A DNA stretch of 64,000 nt from Gnetum montanum (lineage: Eukaryota; Streptophyta; Gnetopsida; Gnetales; Gnetaceae), in assembly GCA_015680685.1 (NCBI GenBank), contig MNCI01003607.1:63116-127115 (forward strand), given 5' to 3'. The position numbers and the translations under genes were made by a program. The notes beneath the pieces are model-generated. The model saw only the letters and a list, made by a program, of their open reading frames with translations. It was not told the DNA's origin and did not search any database. Below are positions 1-11,419 of the stretch, piece after piece. Numbering within the stretch: the first letter of the stretch is position 1; the number at the start of each line of letters is the position of its first letter.

Positions 1-2887
1 ATGAATCCTATGGCGGTCATAGGACCAGCTCCTGGCGCAACAGGATCTCAGGGACCATTGCGCTGTTCATTGAGGCTCTAAGGAAAAGAGCCTATCTTCA
101 CGGTTATAACCCCTGAAGAATACAACTTCATATGCGTTAAGATCCAGGTAAAGCTAGCTCTCAGCCGAGCCGAACTCGAAGCGAAACAAAACTTTGAGGT
201 GCTCCACCGAGGGGGCTATGATTTTAAGGCAATAGCTTACGACATAATTCCCTTGACCGAACACTAACACGAACTTATCACACAGTTGGTCATGGCCAAA
301 GGCTATGCTTCACAAGCTATTGTGGAGCCCCAGCATGGGGAGGAGGAAGAGGACAAATTTGTGGCCCAATCGGAGCATTCATTCCATACTCTGGAACCTT
401 CGTTCCATACTCTGAGCCCCCAAACATATATAAATCCCTTGTTTCCTTTCAATGGAGAAGCCGTACCTCTTGACCCAGCCATGACCGTGCAGATGTATTT
501 CCCTGCCATGCCGCAGGCCAATGCGCAGCCATCTGGGTTGCAAGCACAAATACCGCACAATAACACGGGGGTGGTTCCATCACCACGGGTACTTAGCATC
601 CCAGTGGTGATCCCGGCGACCACCGCGCCCCATTTCATCCCTCAGATACAATCCCATAACATATCTTTAACGCGCCTGACCCAGACCTTTTCCACATCTG
701 CAAACTCAATAGATCCCCGCAACCACTCAACCACAAACATACATCCAACAGCCTTCCGCAGGTCAGTGGGCCAACCCGGCTGCGCAACATGCTCAATCTG
801 CGGTGTACGGCGTGCAGCCCCCGGTTGCACCTGTAATGCAAGTTCCACAGAGGATCCCGAAGTATACCAATCCCTATCTTGTGTAGCAGGCGGCGGCTAA
901 CCCCTCTATGCAAGCCAGCAGGTGGTGGTCTTCGCAGGCTCCCTTGCCTGCTGGGATCCCTGCCCCACAAGCAGCCAGTCAACCGATCCCATCATTTCCG
1001 TTCCCTCGCACCGCCCTCCCGGTCCAACCTCCTATGCCTGCTGCATAGGCACCTCCATCAACAGGCTTGGGCCAAGCTTTCCAACTGATACAAACTCTTA
1101 CCGAGAAGGTTCGACACCTCAAAGCCGCTGGATCTGATGCTATTTAGATCATGGACTTTTATCAGGATGATCCGATTAGTTCAGCGATCCCTATGTTGTC
1201 GTTACTGTCGGGGATGTCCCTTCCTCATTTCACCAAGTATAATGGGGAGGGAGATCCCAATGCTCACTTGGTCATGTTCAGGTCTGAGTCCTTGTTACTA
1301 CAACAGTGGCCGCACACCATCATCCGAGTCTTTGCAATGTCCTTAACAGGGAAAGCTTTGGATTGGTACCGAGCCCTCCCACGCTCTTCCATCTCAACCT
1401 TGGAAGAGCTGCTGACTTAGTTTGTGACCTGCTTCAAATACAACCTGAAGCTAGAAGTCACACTGTATTAGCTCATGGGGGTGAAACAAGACCCGCTCGA
1501 GCCCGTCCAAAAGTTTATACAGCGCTGGAATGCTACCTTGAACGAGATCCGCGAGCCGATCACGAACTCACATGTGCTGGCGATATTCAAAGGAGCGGTC
1601 AACGACTTTATTAAATCAAAGTTGTATTACCTTTCCTCCAACTCTCTACACCAGGCCTTCGCTCAAGTTAGAAGCATCCAAGATGTTGTGGAGGCCAGCA
1701 AAGACCTGGCGTATGTCGCCTACAGGAACGTATACAACAAGGCCAAAGAGAAGGGTAAGGCGACAACAACGACAGTAGCCGCGCTGACTGAAAGCGCAAA
1801 GAGCAAGAACAAGAAGGCGCCCACAACAGCGTCCGAGGCCACGGTTGGTGCCGGCACCAGCCAAGCCACAACTGCTCCTGAAAAGGCCCCCCAGCCAAAG
1901 CCAAATTTTGAGCGTAAAGATCGTTCAAAATATGCGGCTTTACCTGTGAAGCATTCTGAACTGCTAAAACAACTGTTAGAGGCAGGGCACATTCAACCTA
2001 AGAAGGTGTCCAAAGAAGCTCTAAAGCATCACAGACATCACTGTGAATTGCTGAAGGACCCTTCTTTAGCCTTACCTAACGAACCAGCAGTTCCGAGATC
2101 TTTCAGGCTCGACCATTTCTGTGACTACCACCAGATGTGTGGTCACGACACAGATTACTACTGGGCGTTAAAGGACGACATTCAACGCATGATCGATGAA
2201 GGTCATCTAAGATTAGACAGCAGTAACCCAACGCGTCCGGAAAACCAAACACTGCATGTATATAAGGACCCGTTGAACGCAAATAATGATCCTTATACAA
2301 TCACTGTGGTGAGTACGCATGGTGAGCATAAGGGACCGCCAAAACAGCCTTTTGTCTTGCGCGTACCCGCCACCTCACCTAGGGGGCCAATCATTTCATC
2401 GGCAGTCAGTGGCGTCTTGAGGCTGCCCTTCATTATACGGGCACCTTCTCACATAAACCCTCAGTCACGCAACAACGTCCAAGCCGTGGCTTCATCTGCG
2501 CCCATGCCAAGGGCTCCCTTCATTATTAGGGCGCCAAAACCACAGGCTGCTCCTCTCGCGCAGGGGCAGACCTCTAGCCAGAACAACCAATCATCGCCTC
2601 CCATGCGAAAGGGAGAGGACACCTCAGTTAGCGTAACAAAGGACCACTTTACGCTCAGCTTTCCTAAGCCTAGGCCCCTGGCCTCTGCACCCTTGTCTAT
2701 GCCTCAGAAGCAAGATAAAGGTGCAGAAACACAACTGCCTTCTCTTGGCAAGGAGAAGAGTACCCCTTCACCCAACGCTGTCCCACCTCGAGAGATCCGT
2801 CTCTTGGGACGGATGGAAGAGGACAAGGGATGCAAGAAACCTAGCCGAGAAAAGGATCTCCTCGACGCATTTACGCAAGTTAGATAG
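1..2887 (+). pseudogene. gag: Element 1 gag polyprotein (Tat-type Ty3/gypsy), decayed
   Basis: Gag would form the particle that packages the element RNA. The window opens on an ATG (MNPMAVIG), matching the MNPS start of the gag at 26476. Stops follow near 80 and 268, and a frame change lies between about 900 and 1140. The retrotransposon-gag core is read at 1151-1700 (LTGKALDWYRALPR, then VQKFIQRWNATLNEI). A degenerate zinc-knuckle-like stretch is at about 2110-2170 (CDYHQMCGHDTDYYW, last Cys replaced by Tyr). Downstream are three repeats of a PFVLRVP/PFIIRAP motif (about 2345-2540). In-frame TAG codons at 1418, 1468 and 2885 stand where the sister copies have Gln, so they look like CAG-to-TAG decay. 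The frame runs on into the protease. The 5' LTR lies outside the window. Confidence 0.85.
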
Positions 2888-3727
2888 GCTCTCAAACAAA
2901 AGAACACAACGCTGAGCCTGTACGACTTACTTATGACATCTCGCGAACACCGTGAGGCTATGGTTCGCATGCTGACATCCATATCAGTGGATGAAAGCTT
3001 GCCAGCGGAGGAGGAAGCGATACATGCTGTCATGTTTCCTCCCGAAGTTGAGCAACCTACGTCTTCCTCGCTGACCTTCCACGACGGATCTATCAAAAAC
3101 GATCCTGAGAAAGGTCGGGTGACAACTGAGCCTATGTTTATCACTATCCGGGTTGGTCAATACTGGATCCGGGGAGTGCATGTGGACGATGGTGCAGCTA
3201 CCAACGTCATTCCCTATTCCATTGTGGATAGGTTGGGACTGGTCGACCAGATCACTCCCATGACAATGGCCTGCGTAAAATCGTTCAACGGGGCATGGGT
3301 TCAAGTCAAGGGGACGGTGCGCATCGAGTTTGTGGCGGGTGACCAGTTCCCAATGGAGGCCACCTTCCTAGTCGTCGAGGAGATGCCAGGGTTCAACCTG
3401 ATCTTGGGAAGGCCATGGTTAGCTCAACTGCGGGCAGTTTCATCACCGATACACCAGGAGATACACCTTCCCTATGCCGGAGGGGAGGTTGTGATACGCG
3501 GTGATGAACTTACCCCTAGGACCGTCAATCACATTGAAGAGGAACAGGGTTCGGAGGTAGAGACGACTAAAGATCAGACCCATCTCCAAACCCCTCAACA
3601 AACCAATAGCGAAGATGATGGTTTAGTTTGGGCCGACCTACCGTTTCCAGATGGCAGCGTAGAGGAGGCAAATCATAAGTCTCCTCGCCCTTACGCAGCG
3701 CTCAACGTAAAGGCCATCAAAAGATAA
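2888..3727 (+). pseudogene. Element 1 retroviral-type aspartic protease (3' part of gag-pro)
   Basis: This would cut the Gag-Pol precursor. It continues in the gag frame after the TAG at 2885-2887 and is open to the stop at 3727. The active-site region reads HVDDGAATNVIPY (DDGA where most family members have D-T/S-G), preceded by the beta strand PMFITIRVGQYWIRGV. The conserved GFNLILGRPWLAQLRA block follows (the family's ILGR/IIGR motif), then an acidic linker ending SPRPYAALNVKAIKR. The same order and ending are seen in the copy at 45221-46080. No RT follows: the coding strand ends here and the next 3.3 kb carry a gene on the other strand. An inactive protease is likely because the upstream gag is broken. 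Confidence 0.85.
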
Positions 3728-4445
3728 TTGCGTATCGATGGTTGAACGATGGTCTTTGCGTACATTACTTTTTTCTTAACGGATTGTCATGGTTATTACT
3801 TAGCAGTTTTACTTCACGCATTTTCATGTTACTTTCACTTGCAGTTCTTACGCTTGTCATTTATCTTTACACTGTTGTCTCTTTCATACGCATGGTATTC
3901 ACGTTTCTTGATCACGTTAGCACAATTATGCGAAATTCTGTACCAGTATCATTTACGCTTTTCGTATTACGCACTGGCCTGCAATGGCCTTAAACTAGTT
4001 ACACAGAATTGTATACTATCACTCTTTGTGCTTTCTTACGCAGTAGGCCCGCAACGGCCTTAAACTAGTTACTAGATTACACAGAGTCGTGTGATGGCCC
4101 GCAACAGCCTTAAACTAGGAATTACGCTCTATCATTATCACTTAGGTGAACTTTTCAACAATTACGCTCGCACTCTATCGGCAAAACGAAAAAAACGAAT
4201 AAAAAATATGTAACTGACATTTAACGCATCCACCAGGTTTTATAACACGTATTTTCAGTCATTCATAAAATGATATTGCACTCAACATTAATAAAACTAT
4301 GCGTAAATTATAATTACGCATTCCCTCTACTGCCGCTATCACCAGTATCTCTTAAGTCCGGATCCAATGCTAATGGATCGTCCTCCAATGGGCCGTCGTT
4401 TCTAGGAATGATTCTTTCACGAAGAGTGTCCTCTTTGTGAGGTCC
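3728..4445. other. Junction between convergent gag-pro and accessory genes
   Basis: T-rich non-coding DNA of about 0.7 kb. It holds the 3' ends of the plus-strand gag-pro and the minus-strand accessory gene, and three hairpin repeats at 3975-4117. Short open frames here (83 and 104 residues) have no recognisable domain and are not called. Confidence 0.6.
3975..4117 (-). repeat. Three AGTTTA-led hairpin repeats, element 1
   Basis: Units at 3975-3997, 4045-4067 and 4094-4117. Read on the minus strand each is TAGTTTAAGGCC, a short loop, then GGGCC or GGCC. The GGCC arms pair over a 5-6 base loop. The AGTTTA leader lies on the sense strand of the accessory gene, as in the other two elements. Confidence 0.75.
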
Positions 4446-7088
4446 TCATTCTGACACTGGCTCCACAGAAGGACGCTCTTCATCGTTGCCTTCCTCTGCT
4501 TCTTCTTCTGCTTCCGCCGCTCCCTCTGCTAACTCCTCAGCTTGTTCGTCTTCCCTATCCTCGGCTAGTATCTGAACACAGTAAGCATATTAGTTACATA
4601 AGGCTTAACATCACAATCAGAAATGCAAACTAAGTCGTGCGTAAACTTACTTGTGACGGCCCTACTTCTGCAGCAAAGGGGAGCTTGTCCAGACCAGCCC
4701 ATAGGCGCTTCATAATCTCTTCCTCTGTTAGATCTGGCCATACGTCCTCTCCTAAGGTAGCCCCAACCTTCACTTTCCCTTTCTCCACGCTGCTTCAGCG
4801 GGGTGGGTTCGGGAAGAAAGTAGGGATTGAAGCCTGACCCCCAGGGAAAGTCATCATCCTTTCGGGGGACGCACTGACAGTCACCTGCTCCTCGAACTTC
4901 TTGAAGGCATCGGAAGCACCGATGACGTCCTGAAAGACTTCTAAGGACCGGGCCCTGATGGCAAGATCTCGGTAGAGTTTCCGATAAGCAATGCTTTCCC
5001 ACTTGTACAAGTGCTTATGGTCCTTCTCCTTTTGACCCCATTCTTGCACACTTGTACAATAATCCCTCCAGTCCCGGCTTTTCTGGGCTAGGAGTTCTAT
5101 CTGCATTCGCTGCTCGACTAATGCGCGACTGGTCTGTATGTTGTGTTTGATGGCTGTCCAATACCGGGAGTAATCGACAACAGCAGTATGCCAGTCTTCA
5201 TCCCCTGACGCTCGCACCTGTAGGAAGTCGCACCATGATTTTAAGTCTCCGACCTCTTTGATCAGAGATTCAACCCTCTGCTCCGACCTCTGCAACCTTT
5301 TCCACAGATTCTCATTAACGCCCTTACTCTCCCATAAGGAGCGTGTCGAGCGTAACGCACATTTACGCATTTCTTCATAAATGTGGCGTGGCATGGCTGC
5401 TTCATTGGATGGCAGCTCCACTGTGTCCAAATCAATGGGCTTAGTGGGATCCCATCGGAGGCGAGCTCCTAACAGAAACAATCATCAGTGTTGGTGACAC
5501 ATTACCATAGGTAACATCACAAACTGACTACAACCATAACATACCCGCTCCAGGTTCAACGCGTTCCAGGTGCTCGATCATGTCGCTAACGACGCCTTCC
5601 ATGAAGGCAAATTTATCAGGGAAGTCTCTCCACGCTCTGTTCACAGCGATAGACGTGGGCGCGTCCTCTTCACCTGTAGCGTAATCTAGTTAGAAACCTC
5701 ACTTATTTACAGGAATCCTGCAAACACGCTACATATCCATTACCTCTACTGGTGACAGTGGCGACTTTGTTGACATCTTCCGTATCTCTTTCCCTTTCAT
5801 GCACTTGAATCTGAGCATCACTGGTTCCAGTAGCTGGGGCCTCCTCATGCACCCGAGCCTATATGCGGCTCACGCTAACAACTGGGGCCTCTTCTTCCAA
5901 AATTGAGACCCCCTCCCTACGACTCAGTGTTACTACCCCTGTCTCAGGGGTCAGTTCTTTCGTAATTTTTACTGGTCATGTCATAGCACCTTAGTATATC
6001 AATACAAAACATCTAAACAAACGTTGCGTAATATAATTCTTTCATGCTTACCAGGCGGAGGCTTGCTCCGCTGAACTGTGACCACCATAGTACAGCCTAC
6101 GTCACCCTCAGGGGCGTTGGCTAGGCGGAGCCTTTTACGCCGAGCTGCAGGTTCTACAATTTCTTCCACCACGTGCTTCCCTCGCGAGGCGTCGTCGGTG
6201 TACGTGGGCATTATCCCGCCTACACTGTCGAGACCTCGCACTTGGGGCGCCGCCAGACCCTTAGTCGTTATAGANNNNNNNNNNNNNNNNNNNNNNNNNN
6301 NNNNNNNNGCAGTCCTTTGGCAAAATAGCTTGCCCAATTGAACTGAGTCCCCTCCTCTAGAACCTCTCGCATGATACGGGTCTGTTCTACGGAAAAGAAC
6401 TTCCCCTGCGAGAGAGTTTTGGGGAAGGTCCGGGCCCGAAAAAGGGGATAAAGTGTCTTGGCAGCGCCCATCTTGAATTTTTCGCAGGGAAACCCTTTAG
6501 TCTCCTTTGGGACCCTTACCCACTCCTTTAGCCAATTCTGGAAAGCTTCGCCCCTCTTCGCCTTTTCACTTACATGAGGGCCGTCTGAGGGGATGCCAAA
6601 GAGGTCTGCGAAGAGCTGAGCATCGATGCTAAAGCTTACACACACGTTATGTACGTGCGTCCAGAAACGCTCGGCCTTTTCGTTGAAGCAGTTAACCAAG
6701 GTTAGCATTTCACTAGCGGGGACATTAGGAGTTGCAGCCAAAAATAGGTGCATTAGCCCTGCTGTTCAAATCTTGGAGGTCACCGCGACTGGGGCCGCCG
6801 AGTGGCTGAGCCAGCGCTATGCGTCCTTGATGTCGCCGTAGCGAAAGAGGACAGTGCTCGCCTCACGGCCGGAAATCGTAAGGGTAATCTCTCGAGATTC
6901 CCTAACTGCACAACATGAAGCACAAATTAATCAAAGCTCTATTACGCAATGTCCACAATTTACAATTACATTACGCAGTGACCAACTATACAACCGCCTT
7001 ACCAGGGCCAAATGGCAACGGAAATGGCAGGAGTTCCCTCTGCAACATCTATTCAACTAAGGCAAGTCCGTCCCTCGAACTATAAACT
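4446..7088 (-). pseudogene. Antisense accessory gene, copy 1 (element 1), 5' truncated, spliced
   Basis: Function unknown; it is homologous exon by exon to copies 2 (17458-21826) and 3 (40813-44445). Exons inferred from GT/AG sites that keep phase: about 7088-7003 (ends LPFPLPFGPG), 6905-6052, 5971-5744, 5673-5545, 5468-4651 and 4571-4446. The large exon carries the block NVPASEMLTLVNCF...FKMGAAKTLYPLFRA, resembling the putative plant transposon protein domain. The 5468 exon starts GARLRWDP and is predicted coiled coil (LWKRLQRSEQRVESLIKEV). The last exon is an acidic tail rich in Glu. Lesions include TAG codons and a TGA at about 4797. The exons that encode the FCP1-like domain in the other copies are absent; homology stops near 7088, just before LTR sequence. 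A 34-N gap interrupts the large exon. Confidence 0.75.
6275..6308. other. Assembly gap of 34 N
   Basis: Run of N inside the large exon of accessory copy 1. Flanking peptides (FAKGL and SITTKGL) align to residues in copy 3 that are about 74 codons apart, so the real missing sequence is probably near 220 bases. Confidence 0.95.
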
Positions 7089-7107
7089 ACAGGTATTACA
7101 GGTAGAT

Positions 7108-7555
7108 TGAAACATCGTAAAAAATCGTGACTTGGAATCACGATAGAGACCGGATCCTTACGCTTTACGTAGCGTAAGAGACTGGATCCGTAGCGTGCAG
7201 GACTTCCCAGCGTAAGAAGGTTTTCTGCTCTTTTACGCAGCGTAAATGTTCTCTTATCTGCTCCGGGATTTTGCAAACCGTCCGAGTCACCTGTGTGTTC
7301 GCCGGGGCTTTTCGGCCACCTTGTGTTCCCACAACTGTGTTAGACTGGTGCACTGTACTCTGACTCTGTAATTCCATCGTTTCATTCATTGCAAGTTCTT
7401 TTACAGTTTTATGTCAATTTGGCACACGCCTCCCTCGCGCTTCGTTTGCATCTGTTTACGTTTTATGCTATTTTTGCTTCGTTTACGCCTGCACGCCGTT
7501 TACGCATAGCCCAGCGTATTAGCATTTGCGTACGCGCGGGGAAACCCTTGTCTAA
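7108..7555 (+). repeat. LTR fragment, plus orientation (starts TGAAACATCG)
   Basis: Reverse complement of part of the LTR at 10818-12064. It starts TGAAACATCGT, like the element 3 LTR read in its own orientation. It contains the AGAGACTGGATCC, TTCTGCTCTTTTACGC and GAAACCCTTGTCT blocks, then breaks off near 7555. No polypurine tract precedes it, so the join to the accessory gene at 7088-7107 is not a normal 3' end. Confidence 0.75.
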
Positions 7556-7940
7556 TTCCAAGAAAAAAAAGAGAAAAGAGACCTCTGGCACTTCCCATAC
7601 AAGCCCCAAGCAGGAAGGCAGTTGTCTCAAAACTAAGTACTCATGTCCAAAGTGCTCAAAGAACATTCAATTGCATGGCTTTGGCTCCCCGCCAGCAGGT
7701 TCCCCTTGAACACTAAACATGGGCCCTGCTTTCCCAAAGAATTTAACACATCCTCCCGTGGCTTTGGCCTCACCAACCAGTCCTCTTGACAACTAAACAA
7801 GAGCCTTGTTCTGCCAAAGCATGCACATCGCATGCCTGTACTCCGAGTCTGCTACAACAATGGTTAAGGCACGGATCAGCGCGCCACATACCGAAACATC
7901 CCCTATCCACACACTTCCTTGGGCTGTCAGCACATACAAG
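7556..7940 (+). repeat. 3' untranslated segment of a Tat-like element, plus orientation
   Basis: Starts at an A-rich tract and is the inverted counterpart of 12230-12490, the untranslated stretch that precedes the 3' LTR of element 2. Shared landmarks are GAGACCTCTGGCACTTCC, CAGTCCTCTTGACAACTAAA and CGCGCCACATACCGAAACAT. No open frame of note. Confidence 0.7.
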
Positions 7941-8515
7941 CTCTATCGCGACTTCAATAGAGACTGTGATCCTTACGCTTTACTTAGCGTAAGAGACTGG
8001 ATCCGCAGCGTGCAGGACTTCCCAGCGTAAGAAGGTTTTCTGCTCTTTTGCGCAGCATAAATGTTCTCTTGTCTGCTCTGGGATTTTGCAAACCGTCCGA
8101 GTCACCTGTGTGTACGTCGGGGCTTTTCGGCCGCCTTGTGTTCCCACAACTGCATTAGACCGGTGCACTGTACTCTGACTCTGTAATTCCATCGTTTCAT
8201 TCGCTGCAAGTTCTTTTACAATTTTACGTCAATTTGGCCCACGCCTCGCTCGCGCTTCGTTTGCATCTATTTACGTTTTACGCTGTTTTTGCTTCGTTTA
8301 TTCCTGCACACCATTTACGCATAACCTAGCGTATTAGCATTTGCGTACGTGCAAGGAAACCCTTGTCTGATCCGCGTGCGGACCACCCAAGGTACTCTAC
8401 CTCTGCTGCATTCCAACACACCCTCAGGCGTAGGCAGGGTCTTCTATACACGTCCTTCGATTCCGCGGCCTCTGTTTTTTCTTCCAGCCGGAGACTGACG
8501 ATTTCAGGTGGTACA
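7941..8515 (+). repeat. LTR 3' part, plus orientation, with intact GTACA end
   Basis: A second copy of the segment at 7134-7555, here running to the true LTR terminus: CTGACGATTTCAGGTGGTACA ends at 8515. The equivalent end in the LTR at 27017 is, on the minus strand, GGCGGTACA. It is followed directly by CATTC (8516-8520), the reverse complement of the GAATG that follows the other LTR at 28321. Confidence 0.75.
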
Positions 8516-8715
8516 CATTCCTATCACAAAGGACATCCCAATAGATGAGCATTCCATCCATGTTGTGATGTTACCTTTTGCACCACAATAATCGAGATCA
8601 ACACCCCTAGCATTTCATGATGAGCCAATCAAGGTCAACCTTCAAAAGGGTTAGGTCATCACAACACCCATGTTTATCACAATACATGTTAGGTAATGCA
8701 AAATCCATACGGTTG
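8516..8715 (+). pseudogene. Protease N-terminal fragment of element X
   Basis: Plus-strand translation gives DIPIDEHSIHVVMLP, an AFHDEPIKVN block and ITTPMFITIHV, matching the start of the protease domain at 2990-3170 and 23080-23270. Two stops interrupt it and homology ends near 8715, where minus-strand integrase begins. Its first codons continue the gag frame that is cut off at 28321, although that piece is on the other strand. This is part of the inversion evidence. Confidence 0.7.
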
Positions 8716-8719
8716 TATG

Positions 8720-10817
8720 GGAACAAGGCTTGTGTCTGTTGAAGAGAAGCGCTGTTGAAGGTTGTGGCGATGTTTCTGTCGCTGTTTGTCTTAATATCTT
8801 TCAACCGTGTCAAGAGCCTGTATCCGCTTCTCTTCCACTGAATCCAGATCTGCGATTCGAGACTCGGTGTGTTGAGCCTCATTTATAACCACGGAGAGGA
8901 CCATTCTCAGAGAAGGGATTTGCAACTCGAGAGGCAACATTGCTTCAGACCCATAAACCAGGCTATATGGCGTCCTACTCGTAGCTATCTTACACGTAGT
9001 ACGATACGCCCATAGCACATAGAGGATATATTCGTGCCACCGCCTTTTGTTGCTGTCGAGCATTTTCTTGAGCAGATTGATGATTACTTTGTTCCTTGCT
9101 TCAGCTTGACCATTCGCTTGAGGGTAATAAGGGGAGGAAAAGGATTGTCTGATGCCTAGGTTATCACAGAAGGATTTGGTTTCCGTGCTACTAAACTGGG
9201 GCCCATTTTCAGTCACAATAGTCATCGGGAGACCAAATCTGGTTACTATATTGTCTAGGATAAAATGGAAAATCTGCTAAGAAGTGATCTTCTGCAGGGG
9301 AATAGCCTCTACCCACTTTGTAAAATACTCAGTAGCGGTAATGATGAAGCTATGACCTGTGGAAGACTTCGGCGTGATGGGGTCTATGATGTCTAGTCCC
9401 CATTGCTGAAATGGCCATGTTATCTGCATTGTATGTAATTCTGTGGGTGACACGTGTATAAGATTTGCGTGATGTTGACACGTGTCACAGGTTTTAACCT
9501 TCGTCAAGCAATCTTTTTCCATGCGTGGCCAGTAGTATCCTAAGCGATGGATTTTTAGGGCCATAGCCCGTGGTGCTACGTGGCCGCCGCAAAGTCCCTC
9601 GTGAACTTTACCGACTATGTGCTACGCTTGGTCTTTGTCAACGCAAGTAAGCAACACGCCATCAAAGGAGCGTCTACAGAGAGTGCTATCTCAGATGATG
9701 ATGTATTGCCTAGCCCGCTTACGGATTGCGTCTTTCTGTGCGCGTGTTAATGCAGACGGTAGCTCGCCCTGTAAAAGGTAAGCTTTAATGTCGTCGTACC
9801 ATTCAGGCGTGCTTTCCTCAAAAAGAGAGGAGATTTACGCCATCCGAATGATAGGATCTGTGCAATCGGTAATCAATGCGGGGCAGGTGTCAAAAAGATG
9901 TGCAGGCACGTTTAAAACCAGTGTTGCCAGTGCGTCGGCTAGTGTCTTATCCATGCGTGGCACGTGCTAGGCATCGATGGTCGTAAATCGTCTCAGAAGA
10001 TCTTTAGCCATATCGTAGCAGGGCTGCAAATGCACAGCCTTACAGGCATACACTCCAGTGATCTGATTTATGACAAGCATCGAATCGCCCCTAATCGCCA
10101 GGTGTTGAACATCGAGTTCACTGGCGGTTAGTAATTCCCTGAGGAGCCCCTCGTACTCTGCCACATTGTTCGTACAAGGGAAGGTCAAGTGATAAGCGTG
10201 TAGACGCACATCCTCAGGCGATAGCGTGATAACAGTGGCAGCACTGCCACCTCTAGCAGTTGAAGCTCCGTCGAAGTACAACGTTGCTTCGGGGCCTGTC
10301 GAGACAGGGCTTAGACTATGTACATGTTCGTCAGGGAACTCTGGCTCTATAGTTGCTTGATTGTTAATCGGTGAAGTTATTAACTGGTCAGCTATCGCTT
10401 GGCCTTTCGTAGATGATTGGCCAATATAGTGCAGATCGAATTCTGCCGTGATAGCCTTCCAGCGAGCTATTTTACTACTCTCGTATAAGCTATGCGTAAT
10501 GGCTCTAAGAATGTTGTTTTTACAGATGACGTTGACCTGGCTACGAAAAAGATAATGCCTACATTTCTTAAGCGTAAAAACTAATGCTAGGCAACTACGC
10601 TCGACGTCGTTGTACCTCGTTTCGTACGCACATAGAGCGTGACTCAAGTAGTAGATGGACACTTCCGACCCATCATCCCTCTTTTGACAAAGTAACACTG
10701 CTAACACTACGTTCGAAGTTGCGAGGTAAATGTAAAATGGCAAATCCCTTTGTGGCGGGAAAACCGTCGGTAGATGTTGCAGCTCTTGTTTTAAGTTGTC
10801 AAACGCACGCTGGCAAT
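8720..10817 (-). pseudogene. pol: Truncated pol: RT end, two RNase H domains, integrase
   Basis: Minus-strand frames follow the order of the pol at 13445-16972. The RT tail (CQRAFDNLKQELQ) leads into the Ty3-type RNase H (PFYIYLATSNVVLAVLLCQ to about 10400). A second RNase H follows (YFDGASTARGGSAA, NNVAEYEGLL, IRGDSMLVINQ). Next come the HHCC zinc region (HEGLCGGHVAPRAMALK, CDTCQHH) and the integrase core (WGLDIIDPITPKSSTGHSF, VTENGPQFSS). The usual TDNG is TENG here, so one catalytic Asp is Glu. TAG stops separate the frames. The RT catalytic part is missing: at 10817 the frame runs straight into LTR sequence. At 8720 the integrase C-terminus meets the plus-strand protease fragment. Confidence 0.85.
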
Positions 10818-11376
10818 CGTCAGTCTCTGGCTGGAAGGAAAAACAAAGGCCGCAGAATCACAGGACGCGTACAGAAGACCCTGCCTATGCCTGAGGGCGT
10901 GCTGGAATGTAGCGGAGGCAGAGTACCTTGGGTGGTTCACACGCGGATCAGACAAGGGTTTCCTCGTGCATACGCAAATGCTAATACGCTGGGTTATGCG
11001 TAAACGGTGTGCAAGCGTAAACGAAGCAAAAACAGCGTAAAACGTAAACAGATGCAAACGAAGCGTGAGCGTGGCGTGGGCCAAATTGACATAAAACTGT
11101 AAAAGAACTTGCAGCGAATGAAACGATGGAATTACAAAGTCAGAGTACAGTGCACCGGTCTAACGCAGTTGTGGGAACACAAGGCGGCCGAAAAGCCCCG
11201 GCGTACACACAGGTGACTCGGATGATTTGTAGAGTGAGCGGAGCGTAAGAGACTGGATCCGCAGCGTGCAGGACTTCCCAGCGTAAGAAGGTTTTCTACT
11301 CTTTTGCACAACGTAAATGTTCTCTTGTCTGCTTTGGGATTTTGCAAAACGTCCGGCGGAAGTGGAAAAATGGGGG

Positions 11377-11383
11377 TTTTATA
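11377..11383 (-). promoter_or_regulatory. TATA box in LTR A
   Basis: Minus strand TGTATAAAACCCCC. The equivalent TATA box in LTR B is at 27591-27597. It would start element 2 transcription toward lower coordinates. Confidence 0.6.
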
Positions 11384-11419
11384 CAGGTTGTTACGCTAGA
11401 CTCGGGATGGGCGACACGT

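Noticed and set aside
2885-2887. TAG between gag and protease as a programmed readthrough site
   Set aside because: Element 2 has no stop at that codon, and many other TAG codons occur at unrelated Gln/Trp positions.
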